Assembly: GCF_964340395.1 (NCBI RefSeq)
Contig: NC_135566.1
Location: forward strand, 13,700,001-13,750,000
Length of the DNA: 50,000 bases
Reading direction: 5' to 3'
DNA from: Glandiceps talaboti
Taxonomy: Eukaryota > Hemichordata > Enteropneusta > Spengelidae
In this document: piece after piece, positions 23,490-35,100 of the stretch
How the letters are laid out: each line of letters starts with the position of its first letter
Numbering within the stretch: the first letter of the stretch is position 1
The notes under the pieces: generated by a model
Database searches by the model: none
Told to the model about the DNA's origin: nothing
Seen by the model: only the letters and a program-made list of their open reading frames with translations
Program-made: the position numbers and the translations under genes

Positions 23490-24560
23490 CCCTGTCTATT
23501 GGTAGATATCATCATGGCTAGATATACAAAGTGATTTATTAGACAATTAACCTTGGTAACTGTAAGAGGCGTCAAGTGTGAAATTTGTTATGATTAAAGT
23601 TATCAGTAATGACGCACAAAATTGCAGCACATCTTTGATCTGACCTTTCCAAATTCCATACAAAGACACAGACATACTTTGGTAATGTATGTATATGTTG
23701 CAGTAGTTTATTGTTCATACTTTGATTGGAAGCACTGTAATAGGAAGATTGTTTCAGATGTTCACAGCAACATTTTAGGGCGTGCTAACATATACAACCC
23801 TGAAAGGAAAGGTCTTCAAGTTCAAGGGATCATTACAAAAGCTATTGTCGAGAGAATCCCTTGATTATTCAAGTTGTGGGTGTGCATGAATATATACTTC
23901 ACAATCAATGAACAAGATAAATTTGTGATAGCGATGACAATAGAAGAGAAGGAAATCTTCGACTCGGTGCTTGTTGCTGATCTTCTGTATCACATGTATC
24001 ATCTTTATGACTTCATCGTGGTTTTATCAAGATGATCATCTTCTCAACTTACGTTCTCAGGGCTATTTCTTTAATTAACGAATCAAGTGTACTGATAAAT
24101 CAGGGATGATTTTCATTGTTTCTTTTTTTCCACCTTCTTGTTTGTGTGTGGGTACTGTAATTTGTATTCTTCATTTGATTTGTAACTTTGCACAGACATC
24201 AAAGAAACTTCTGCAACCATGCTGTGATTCCATTAAAAGCCATCTTTGAAAAGCAACTGAGGCCGAAATCTTAATACTTAATGCATGTTTGTACATAGTG
24301 CCTTCCTACACCATGTTCAAACAAAGTGTTGCACAATTTCTACCACTGACTTATTGCAACACAATGCTTCTATATTCTTACTCAACTCCCTTGGGAGCAT
24401 ACTAGCTATTGTAGCCATTATAAACACATATGATTAAAGCATTCACATAACAACCACTGTCCTACGTACCAGATTGTACAGCTTGATTGACTGAGACATG
24501 GTCATGGTTCAAAATTTTGTCCCAGAACTTCAGCCATTTCAACAAATGGCATACTTTTAG

Positions 24561-24630
24561 GCGAGGAATGGACCAGCAACTTACAGATTCCGAGTCAGCT
24601 ATTCTAACCCTTTGGTCATCACAGCTGTCA
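24561..24630 (-). repeat. tRNA-derived SINE fragment
   Basis: On the minus strand the order is ATGACCAAAGGGTTAGAATA (A-box-like), GCTGACTCGGAATC (anticodon-arm-like) and GCTGGTCCATTCC (degenerate B box), with normal tRNA spacing. It does not fold as a perfect tRNA, so a SINE head is more likely than a functional tRNA gene. Confidence 0.45.
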
Positions 24631-26044
24631 CTATACTATAGTAATTCCAATGTAGTGTGAGGAGCAGAGGTCATAGTTTCGATCACAAAATTGAATGATT
24701 AAGTGAATTTAGGAGCTTTAGCGCTTTAGGAGCAAACAACTTGTATTGTCTGAAGCCAATCCATTTAGCTTTGGACCAAAAATAACTGATATATGCCCCA
24801 AAAGAATTTAGTTTAAATCCCTGACTGGTAAGATAACATCTTAGTCAACACATGCGCAAAATATCTGTTACTTAGCTAAGTGAAGGACATATGTTTGTCC
24901 TTGAGTGTCCAGCAAGATAATATACAAGCTACCCTTAAAATTGGTTCATGCTTACTTGATGCCATACAGTAAGAATAGCAACACAGTGGCAGATAAATCA
25001 GTGTTATATATAGCCTAACTGTATAGTCTTGAGGGGTGGTTGACGTTCAGCGATCATAACTGACGTTTTAAACTTTTTGAATTTCGCTTGCCATCCTCAA
25101 TGATGTTAAGTGATGAGTATTGAGCAATCAGTATTCACATGAAATCGCTATGTAGAACCTGATTGGTTGAATACATAATTAGATATATTTAAATTGCAAT
25201 CAGGTCATATGGTAGTGCCATAAGTAGGTGTTGCCGTGAAAGCTTTAATGAGAAACAAAGAACCAATAAACAACAAAGGTTACTTCCAAAATGGCAGTAA
25301 GCAATGGTAGTTTGTTACTCAAGGAACTATTCAAAATTGCCATTTGCCAAATTCCATGGACTGAAGAATTTAATACAGAACCACTCATAATTACATATAT
25401 GTCAAATTTTGTTCAGTTATGTCAATTTTTTGTATGTGATATGTGTGCTGGGGCATGATTTTAATACTGAGCGCTCAATACTCTGTTTGTAGACCTTGTG
25501 GATGGCTAACAACATTCAAAAAGATCGCTGAAATGACGTCAGAACGTCCCACAAGATTTCAGGTCAGCTGTATTATAGACTGATTCAATAATTTTCTGTA
25601 GTACAACTGAAACATTATTGACAGCCTTTTCATATCTTTGCATACAGAAATTAAAAGTTATCACTTGTGAATGATAGGACTGCTCTTTGTACATATGTGT
25701 ATATGATTGTGACTTCTTAGTTTCATTTTGTAACCAATTTTTGTTGTTGTTATTTTTGGCATTCCGGTTGGGAAATTCAAATTTTAACTGTCACATTTAG
25801 TTTCTAGACTTGCATATAATTCTGCTTGCACAAATACACGATGCATACCAGCACAAATGTATTCATGTCTGGCTGTGATCTGAGTATGCTATCACTTGTA
25901 GCTTTTTCAATTTAAGAAACACAATAAAAATGGTGTGAAGCTTTTATATCAATGATCATAATTATTGAATAAGAGTTTGGTTTTTTTTTGTTTTTTTTTA
26001 GCACAACTGAACTGATAAGGTTCAGGAGTGCTATAGGCATGGCA

Positions 26045-26046
<2 letters not shown>

Positions 26047-26096
<50 letters not shown>
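26047..26096. repeat. (GT)25 microsatellite
   Basis: A pure GT run of 50 bp. Confidence 0.95.
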
Positions 26097-26099
<3 letters not shown>

Positions 26100-26189
26100 C
26101 AACTTAAAGTCAAAGAACCACTGGACTGATTGCCATGATATTTGGTGGGTATATTTAGGCTTGTGGTTCCGATTACATTAAATTTAATT

Positions 26190-26262
26190 AATAGGTGGGG
26201 TAGGTAGATTATTTTATTCTATTCTATTTTATTTTATTTTATTTTATTTTATTTCATTTATA
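26190..26262. repeat. Family D end plus (TTTTA)n microsatellite
   Basis: AATAGGTGGGGTAGGTAGAT at 26191-26210 recurs at 45432-45451. Here it runs directly into a TTTTA/TTCTA repeat; at the other site it runs into a T run and T/A-rich DNA. Confidence 0.6.
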
Positions 26263-26637
26263 AAATGTATAGGTACATCACTGAGCAGATTTCGTTATAT
26301 CATCCATGATTGTACTGATGGGGAATTTGATGACTGCATTTTAACATGTCAGCCGAATGACAAAAATCCTTAATTATGGAAATGTATCCTTTCAAGTAAA
26401 AACCTTCATCATCAAGTTCTATAGGTCACTGTGTGCATGCTTTGCAATCAATATTAAACTATATGAGGAATCAGAAACTTACATTATTATAGAATTACCA
26501 AAAAATCTTTAATTGTTCAAATATTCGTTCACGTTCGAAAATAACACCATTCACCAGTGACGCAATATTCACCATTCACGCGTTAAATTCACCATTCACG
26601 CATAATGTATCACACCTTGCCCATAGGGGTGTGTAAT

Positions 26638-26822
26638 ATTTTTTAGATTGTCTACTGGCTAAATATTATAACAACTTTTTGACTATATATTCCTACCTGT
26701 AAGGAAAAATACAATGTTCTTTCTACTAGTAGTATAGAGATTGATACATTTGTAGCAGCAGGATTCATACGATATTTTCTTTAAGAAAACGGCAATCTGA
26801 GCAATAATACGTACCCCTGTGC
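26638..26822 (+). repeat. Dispersed repeat family B, copy 2
   Basis: Aligns with 11528-11727 in the same orientation over about 185 bp; see copy 1 for the shared blocks. It ends about 190 bp before the THAP gene start. Confidence 0.65.
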
Positions 26823-26893
26823 CCTTGCCTATCGTCCGCCCTCATGTTTCGTGACTCGTGAGTGCAAGGGAAAAGAAAAACAGGTGTGTGAAG

Positions 26894-26915
26894 TGCGCAT
26901 GCTCACCGCCATTTT
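26894..26915. promoter_or_regulatory. THAP gene promoter motifs: NRF1-like and YY1
   Basis: TGCGCATGCT (26894-26903) is one base off an NRF1 site. CCGCCATTTT (26906-26915) is a YY1 core. Both lie about 100 bp upstream of the THAP ATG with no TATA box, as in many housekeeping promoters. Confidence 0.45.
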
Positions 26916-27008
26916 GAATTTCGGACAAACTTTTCCTACACACACGCGAGGTGATATAGTTGCTGTTCGCGCCATTCAAACTGTGTAATTTCACTGTTCA
27001 TACTCAAT

Positions 27009-29187
27009 ATGGTCACTACAAAGCACTGTTGTTATGGTGTCTGTCGGAGTGATTCCAGATATAGTGACCGAGATCATATGAAAGACGTGTTTTTTATACC
27101 ATTTCCCAAACCAACCAAAGACTTCGAAAAATGCAGACGATGGACCAAGTCATGCAGACGTGACAATTTTGGTCCAGAAAACGTTTCGAAAGATACATAT
27201 ATATGTTCCCTTCATTTCATCGGTGGTAGTGGACCAACGGACCTCAATCCAGACCCAATTCCAGCGGTGTTTAGCCCGGAACAGGTTTGTATATTAGCTG
27301 CATTATATATTAATCGAAATAACAACAACGATAGTCCCGCGTACGGTACGGTATACGGTACGGTGTCATGGGTACGACGGTATGCTTAGACTACGGTGCA
27401 TGCCATGCTTCAACGTTCAACGTTGAACCATAGTCAGTGGAGAAGAAATTTCTTATAACACAGGGAGTTCACGAACCATGTAACACAATACAAAACCGGT
27501 ACAGGCCTGTATACAATGTAGTATTACAATACTCTCAGTCACATATCATTATTAGTTCAAATGAATAGTATTATGTTATTTCACTTGTAAGTGTATACAA
27601 ATTTACATAATGATGTTAGAAGTTCAGGTTCATCACTATCAGTCTTATGAACTTATTAAAATTTGGCTCTGCTATGAATTCTTTTGGGATGTATTTTTTC
27701 CTCTCAAATTCTGTTATGTCTTCTTACTGAGACTCCAATTAAAGCAACATCCAGTCAATAGCTTATCACTGTTGTATTAACATTTTGCGATAATACTTTT
27801 AGTTTGTGTCTATCATGAGAGTAAAGCGAAGACTCAATTACCAGAGCAATAGTATGCAATACAGTATATAAAGTATATATTGCTTCCTTTCAAAGTTTGT
27901 ATGTATTTTTTTTTCATCTTAGGCTGAGAAAATATCAAGAAAGAGAAAAGCTCCAAAACCCAGGAGTACAAACTCTAAAATTAGAAGACAATCTAGTTTT
28001 GATACGGATCAAGCAGCAGAAGCTCTTATACAACTTTCATCAGGTGTGTTGAATATTTTGAGAGATTCTGACTAGAATTAGGATATTACCCCGGTACCCA
28101 CATTTTATCTTGTGTTAGTGTGATAATTTATATTGTTATCAATATCATGCAACATTTTGAACTCATTTACACATTTTTTTCCTCCTTAAAACTTATATTG
28201 TTGCTTTTTCAATAACCAAGTAATATCTGGATGAGATGTTTTGCTAATTAGCTTCCACTTTTCATCAACTTTCAAACTTATTTTTGAAGCGATACCTAGA
28301 TTGTGGCATCACTATACAGTTCAGTGTATGTGTAGTTCTCAAGAGAAGTGATTATATTGATTGAAGCCTGTACTAGCTGCAACTGGGACACTCTTTTTTC
28401 ATCAAGTGACCAAAGATATACATTTGTATACACTAAAAAGTGGCCAGTTACTTATGAAAAAGACATTATATCTGTTAATTAGTGGTCAATATTATATGTA
28501 GGTAGTGTAGTGACAAGTTTACATCTTGGGGCGAAAGCTTGGTTTTGGATCTATTGCCATGTTAAAACTGTAATGTCGCATTTTTCGATCAGCCAAACAC
28601 AATATATTCTCTAAAAAAAATTTAAATACAAATAATTAAAAATTGTATTTGTACATGTTAGTTCGTGGTTGATCTTATTCGTAAATACATTGTAACAGAT
28701 TGAAATTGTGATCGCTGTTGATTTGATTTATTACACCATAATGACGACTTGTAATAATAAACATGTTTGTATCACGATCAATGTTCTTGTTACTTATGAG
28801 AAACGTTTTGCCTGTTCAGGTCGACAGGCTGTGTCAAACTGCTTGTATTTCAGTATTAGTTATGCACACCGCCATTCATGCTATTTTTATTCATTGAATG
28901 GCCCAGAAGTTTAAGAGAATTACAGGTTAATAGCCAAATGAGTTGTGTGATCAAATACACTCTTCACGCTTCATTTGTTTTTAAAACAAATTCTACTGTT
29001 CATTTATTTTTTCACAGCATATGATATACCTTCAACTGACAGTAGTAGTCATTCCGAGTCAGAGCTCTCCTCACCCTGCAGTCCAGCAATTTTGAAGTCG
29101 GAATCAAGTACAAACCTAGTTTTAAATGAAGAAATTACAAGGAGAGAACATACAAGAGAAGCACCTCTACTGCCTCCTGAAGTTTGA
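27009..29187 (+). CDS. THAP-domain protein, 188 aa, 3 exons
   Basis: Exons 27009-27284, 27923-28043 and 29018-29187 join in frame to 188 aa. Residues 1-88 form a THAP zinc finger, a DNA-binding C2CH module related to P-element transposase: C7-x4-C12, conserved W45 and C66-x2-H69, followed by the PIPAVF segment that corresponds to the AVPTIF motif of the family. Residues 93 to about 115 are Lys/Arg-rich, a likely nuclear localisation signal. A short hydrophobic helix-like stretch (QAAEALIQLSS) follows. The rest is a Ser/Glu-rich tail without a recognised domain and no coiled coil of the THAP1 type. It probably binds DNA as a transcription regulator, but its targets cannot be read from sequence. 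The first ATG after the promoter motifs is used; it sits six residues before the first zinc ligand as is usual. Confidence 0.88.
27728..27862 (+). repeat. Repeat family C, copy 1 (THAP intron 1)
   Basis: Shares with 29425-29590 the ordered blocks ACTGAGACT, CAATAGCT-ATC-CTGTTGTAT-AACAT, TTTTAGTTT, GACTCAA/GGCTCAA and TACCAG. The copies have the same orientation, and one lies on each side of THAP exon 3. Confidence 0.65.
28367..28722 (+). repeat. Dispersed repeat family A, copy 1 (THAP intron 2)
   Basis: Aligns with 49458-49776 in the same orientation over about 320-355 bp. Shared blocks include CTGCAACTGGGACA, TCAA(G)-CCAAAGA, GTGGTCAATATTAT, AGCTTGGTT/GGCTTGGTT, CATGTTAAAACTGTA, TTTTCGATCAG, CACAATA and GTGATCGC-GTTGA. 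The 5' and 3' halves resemble each other, so the element looks like a dimer of units of about 160 bp. There is no ORF. Confidence 0.75.
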
Positions 29188-29396
29188 ATACATGGATATA
29201 CAACACTGGTAATCCAGCCTTCGGTTTACTATGATAGACACAAACTAAATCTATTGTTCTTCAATGTGGTACATTACACAAGTGGGTGATAGCGGTGCTT
29301 CTGTTGTGCAATTTCTAATCACCCTGTGATCCATTTATGTATACTAGTGTAAATACTGGAAGTCCCAAAACAACACTGCAAGTTCATGGAACTCTA

Positions 29397-29402
29397 AATA
29401 AA
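29397..29402 (+). terminator. Poly(A) signal AATAAA for the THAP gene
   Basis: AATAAA lies 210 bp after the THAP stop codon and is the first one downstream. Confidence 0.6.
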
Positions 29403-29424
29403 CTAGTTTTCAGAGACGCCTCCC

Positions 29425-29590
29425 TACTGAGACTATATAAGTAAACCAATGTCCATTCAATAGCTCATCCCTGTTGTATCAACATGTTGCATCGACATGT
29501 TGCGAATGCAACATGTTGCGAAACAGTTTTAGTTTATGTTTATCTTAGAAAACTGAAGGCTCAACTACCAGGGTAATAACAGAAATAGTA
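29425..29590 (+). repeat. Repeat family C, copy 2
   Basis: The second copy of the family in THAP intron 1. It has a local expansion of CAACATGTTGC / GACATGTTGC palindromic units at 29480-29521. Confidence 0.65.
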
Positions 29591-29940
29591 TTCTTAATTC
29601 TGATATTTAAAAGAAAACTGTATAATTGACAATATTGAAAACAAGTTTTTGAAAACTCTTATGCAAAACTTACATGGAGTTTGGTTGTCAATAATTTTGC
29701 TCAGTAGAAAAAAAAATTATATTTTGCTGTACAGAAAGATAAAGTCCAGAATTTTACATTTTTCTTAAATATTTTATACAAAAAACTACATATCAGCATA
29801 CGGTATTACTATAAATGATGTTTGTAATTTTCATCTGTGATTAGATTAGAAAAATGTATAATTCTTGATACTTGCAAATAGCCTTTGACCTCAACTTTAG
29901 AGAGGTCATGCAGGTCAAATTATGCATATATGTATAGACT

Positions 29941-30345
29941 GGTTGATCAACCATATTTGGAAGTGTTCATTTACACATATTACCATATCATTAATTCATG
30001 CAGAACAGGTTTTCACCAATGGAAACTCGCCATTCCATGACATACCCACCAATTGTTATGAAATACCCAGAAATTCCCTTTCACATGTAAATGTCACCAG
30101 GAAAACAACATTTTGGGGATGTTTCCCTTCATACATCATGAATTTTATTGATGTATAAAGGGGACATCCCCCAAATGTTGTTTTCATGGTGACATTTACA
30201 TGTGAAAGGGAATTTTTGTGTATTTTCATAACAATTGGTGGGTACATCATGAAATGGCGAGTTTCTATTTGTCAAAACGTGTTCTGCAAGAATTAATAAT
30301 ATGGTAATATACGTAAATGACACTTCCAAATATGGTTGATCAACC
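29941..30345. mobile_element. 405-bp foldback element with AGACT target duplication
   Basis: The two halves, about 195 bp each, are reverse complements with about 10 percent mismatches and meet at a short centre near 30142. Both ends are the palindrome GGTTGATCAACC. AGACT precedes the left end (29936-29940) and follows the right end (30346-30350), a 5-bp target-site duplication. No transposase is encoded. Transib and some Ginger elements use 5-bp targets, but the terminus does not match those I know, so the superfamily is open. Confidence 0.8.
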
Positions 30346-30614
30346 AGACTGGTACATGGTGGAGTAAAAGTCATAGTGTTGATGTAGCAATCAAAGGATT
30401 CTTTCAACCATCCCAGATTTCCTGTCACAAACTGTGCTAAAACTACTCACTTGTGAGGAGTTCCTCACTTTATAATAATAAAGTCTGTGGTCATTGTAAT
30501 CAGTGTAAACACAAACTGTTGATCAGACCAATCTTGATATCACTACTCACTCACACATGTTCTTAGTTTATTAACAGTGAGCCCAGGAACCATGTTACAA
30601 ACAAACAAACAAAG

Positions 30615-30860
30615 AAATATGCATCCATGGGTAAATGGAATATCATTTTAAACTCATGAATAACTGTTTATATATATATATATACCTGTATATACAGGCC
30701 TGTATATTATTAAAATGATGTACTATATGTTTCTATATACAGATAGTATATATATATACACACATATAGTATATTATTTCAGTAGTATACAGGCCCGTAT
30801 ATACAAATATATAGGTATCCACGAGTTTAAAATGATATTCCATTTACCCATGCATATTTT
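30615..30860. repeat. AT-rich inverted repeat, about 40-bp arms
   Basis: Left arm (30615-30656) and right arm (30821-30860) are reverse complements around GGGTAAATGGAATATCATTT, with a 4-bp insertion in the left arm. The middle has TA runs and repeated palindromic TATACAGGCCTGTATA-like sequences. It could be a MITE or a foldback sequence. Confidence 0.65.
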
Positions 30861-31747
30861 CTTGTAATATGAGGCTCCTTGTGGGCTAGCCAACATTGGC
30901 CCTATCAACAATTTGCAGCGCTTACAAATAAATACCAGGGAGTGAAAGGTTAAACTGATAAACAGAGAAACTTTTATTGCTACATGTAGTAGGTAATTTT
31001 GCACAGCTTGAGACAGGCAAACTCAAATGCTTGGTTGAATAATTTTGTTGTATTTGCCTATGCCGAGGGATTACAATTCTATGTCAGATGATGAGAATTG
31101 AAAGAAGCTTTTTTTGATTTCTTGGAATCAATTATACACTGTTTTGCCAGGAAAATAAACAAAGATTTAGTTTTCTTTCAGAGATAACAAGGAATTCATC
31201 CCTGTTTCTTTTATTAGTAACAAACATAATCAGAGTCGTATATATACATGCTTATACCAGGGTTCTTTTAATATATATGAAAATCCTATCATCTCATTTG
31301 CATCTGTCAACTGGACAAATCCAAAGAGTAAATTACATATTCACAAACACAAACAACACAAGATTATTGTAAAAAAAAGAGAGGAAAGCAGACTGCCATG
31401 TGAAAACTCAAAAAACATACAGAAAATGAAGGCAAATGACAAATTATAGAACTTTTGATAAAACTTTTTCCTGTTGATGTCTTTTGGCTGAAAAGTTTCC
31501 GTCCATATGGATGAGAAATGGATATTTATTTTGGAATGAAATGAATAAAGCAATTTTAATATGCTTTCCTACTTGAACACATAATCTGAATCAACATAGA
31601 CAAATTTGTCGACCAACAAATTGCTCAAAACTAAAACATGTGAAAGAGCATTGATATGTGAACTTTCAACAAACTTGTTAAGCATATATGATGCAGTTAC
31701 CAGTCACCTCCCCATGTATTAAAACGTCACCAGTACTATATGACAAC

Positions 31748-31913
31748 CCCATGACCCATGAGTGCAAGTGTGACATACTCAGGGGAATTTGCATGAGTGC
31801 TTGCAGTGTTCTCTGCGGCAGTACACGTACGCTCATGAAAGTGCAGCAGAAAACACTGCAAGCACAAGTGCAAATACCCCTGAATACTCACACTGGCACT
31901 TGAGTGGCATGGG
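31748..31913. repeat. 166-bp imperfect hairpin downstream of PHGDH
   Basis: Two arms of about 70-75 bp pair through blocks such as CAGGGGAATTTGCA / TGCAAATACCCCTG and TGCTTGCAGTGTT / AACACTGCAAGCA, with a loop near 31830. It lies about 210 bp past the PHGDH stop, in its 3' UTR or flank. A MITE relic or a transcribed hairpin are both possible. Confidence 0.7.
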
Positions 31914-32124
31914 ATGCTGTTATACTATGTTTATCCAAAACAAATTTCCATATGCAAAATAAAATATATGTATTCATTATTCTTAAAATCTTATTTGAGT
32001 TATTGTTTGTTAGTTCACTGCTGTTTGTAATGATTTCCTTTGTTGTTATTTTTATCTCTTTTGATACAGAGTCATTTTTTAAAAGTCTGACATTTGCAAA
32101 ATCAAAACCATATGAATATCACAA

Positions 32125-35100
32125 CTACACACTCATTTGCATAACAAAGTTGACAAATGGCTTGATCGGTTCACAGTCTTCCAATGGTTCCTTCAAGTAG
32201 ACAAGAGTCCATTTCTGGCCATCTGTTGATGTAGAACTGGCAAATCCTGACATGTTGTTATTATCGCTGGATGATAATACTGTAAAAGAGTGAGTACAAT
32301 CATATTAGAAAACTGTCGGTGCAATCATATATTTTAAAGGCCAATGATTGAATCCCAGGTTCTGACTTTTGTGTTAACGTATCAGTGGAGTCGTACGAAT
32401 TACATGCGATCATTCTGTTGTTCTGGACCAAGTTTTTCTACAGCTGTGCCTGACAACTTTTTCTATAACTCTGCCAGACAACCTTTTCTATAGTTATAAC
32501 ACTGTATATACACCACACGGAGATAGTATGGATACATGGGCTAACCACTGTTTAGGCCAATTATGTAATTAACCTGCAGACATCTCATTGAGAAACTAAA
32601 CAGTTTCAGCCATTACATTAAGAATGTGTACCAAATTTCGACTGAATTGAAAAAGCCATTTTGGGAGAAAATATGTGACACACACACGCACACAACATCA
32701 CAAAACCTCCCCCTTATGTTTGGTGAAAATGAATAATCGATGAATTTATTCATACCAGAAAATGGAAGAAAGACATCAGTGTCTTTACATCTGTAGATCA
32801 GGATGTTTCCTTTGAGAGTGACTCCATGGACAAACACACCAGTATTAATACCACACAACACTGCTTCATCACCACGCACTGTACCACACAATGTTAGTTC
32901 AACATCTCCCTTGCAGACTGTGACTTTAATGCCATTATCAACATCATTGGGTGCTTCTGTACAGGTATCCGCATGGCCAACTGATATCTTGATAAGAAAA
33001 GAATGTAATCATTACAAGCACTGACTGAGAGTTATATTTACTATATCATTTATATGGTTTACAAACACACAACAAGCAGTTCAACTTAGTAGACAGCATT
33101 ATTAGCTATTGATCTGGCTTGGTTGACGATCGTCATCGGATTACAAAATACCTCTAGATGGCGATATGATACGTATCCACGGTTAAGGTATAGAAATATA
33201 ATTGTACACTCTAGACAAGTTTTAAGAAAGTAATTAATATTATGAGAAAGATTTATGAGTTAATGATGGTAAGTTTTGAAATAATGATTGTTATGTTTGC
33301 AACAAAGTGACTTGCCTATACCGTCATCATTACCTATCTAATGCCATACTGCACATTTAATGTAAAATGTTTAGAATATCAGTGTTTGAAAATCTTGCTT
33401 ACAAGTATACCCACTGTGTTGCATGACTACAATTTACAAATACAAAAATATCAAAATCCAACCAAAGATATTGCTTACCCCGTTATTGCACATAATGTTG
33501 ACACAGAATTTGCTTAATTATGCCATTACCTGTAATCCAAGATCTTCAAGTGATGTTAATTTCTCTTTTTGTTCTCTACAAATTCTGCTTTCAACCATAT
33601 ATTTCATTAATCGTGCACCTCCCTGCACATCAGGTCCTATGAAATGTAAATCAGAATTTACTACATTAAAGTGGCAAAAGCCGAGGTTATGTGTGATTCG
33701 ACAGGAGTGAAAATATTACATACAATATAAGGTCAGAGTCGATGTATGCCTTTGATGGCAATATGAAATCATATTCCGGCAATGTTAATGTTAGGACACT
33801 TCTTATTATGATGGTGATTCCCTCAACTATTAAAATGTCCATATGGATGAGAATTTACTATGCAATTTGGACTTTTAATTTATAAAGCAAATCTATCATG
33901 GCTTCCTACTTGAAAAATCAATAATGAACACATACTTTAACACTAATGAGTGAATGTGCAACAGAAAATACTGCAGGTGCTTATAAGGGCTCTCTCATAA
34001 TTGTGATCTGAGGACAACAAATTGTTTAAAAGTCAAAATTTCTTACCATATGTCATGACTTTTACATCAGTTTGACTTGACACCTTTCCAATATAGGAGG
34101 CAACAATCTGACCAAGATTCTGACCAAGTTGACACCATGCTTTCAAATGACCTTGCATTTCTCTGCAATTGATCTGATGAAGGAAATTGTTGATGAACAA
34201 CTTGTGACTGTCTTTTAATTGGAGCAGAATGTTCATAATTTTACTTCATAATATTTACAAATATTGGTATTATTATTTCAAAAATAATATATTTCTTAAA
34301 TCTATTCTCGCATCTATGATCTAGCCAATGAGGTACTGAGATGAAATTTCAAATTGAAATCAACCCCCCCACCAGTCTTTAACATCACGTCTTTCTTAAT
34401 CAATCACAGAATTCTTCTCAATAATAGTTATAATAGTGTATAATAGCTCGCACATGGAGGGCACTATCTACGGTACAATATCATCGTGAGGCAGCCTGTC
34501 ACAAATGAATCTACCCTGCGTGAGCTTATGAGCTTTGCCTAGTTATGATATTAATAATAATGTTAGTTAGTCATTATTGGGGACAGTCACATAATGTCCA
34601 AATATGGTACCCATGTCACATATCAGGACACTACTTTTACATTGTTTATGTCATTCTAACAGTTTGGGATTTACTCATTTTGATGGACAACTTCTGGTTT
34701 ACAATGTCCCCATGACAGTCTCAAGCCATTAGCCGTCCAAGTGCTACAATCCCGGGGGTTTGCCTGGCGAACTCGGGTGTCAGAAACTTTGTTTGCATCT
34801 CTTAAGCTGTTTGCAGCGTTACTTATAATAGCCTAATAAAATTGATAACAACTGATATAACACAGAGAATAGCTTTGCCTCATTTGATTTACTCCTTAGA
34901 AATGATCTTACAGCTGTTTACTTGTGTTATGTAAGAGCCCATCATCACATTTGTAAATATTGGTACTCTTTGATAACAAGTCCACTTGCTTGGCTAATGG
35001 CTTGTTCCTGTCATGCATTGGGCTAGATGGGGTGAAGAGATCATGGATAGCATCTCGGAAAACTCAGAGATTGAACCTAGGGCTGTCATGGTATGTCAAT

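Larger units (their letters stand above)
23500..26880. other. Intergenic DNA between NCBP3 and THAP gene
   Basis: No exon with a recognisable domain. It contains a tRNA-like SINE fragment (about 24561-24630), a GT microsatellite, a TTTTA microsatellite, three short copies of ATTCACCATTCACG (26549-26602) and repeat family B copy 2. Confidence 0.5.

Noticed and set aside
24561-24630. Functional tRNA gene
   Set aside because: The B box and stems are degenerate; a SINE relic explains it better.
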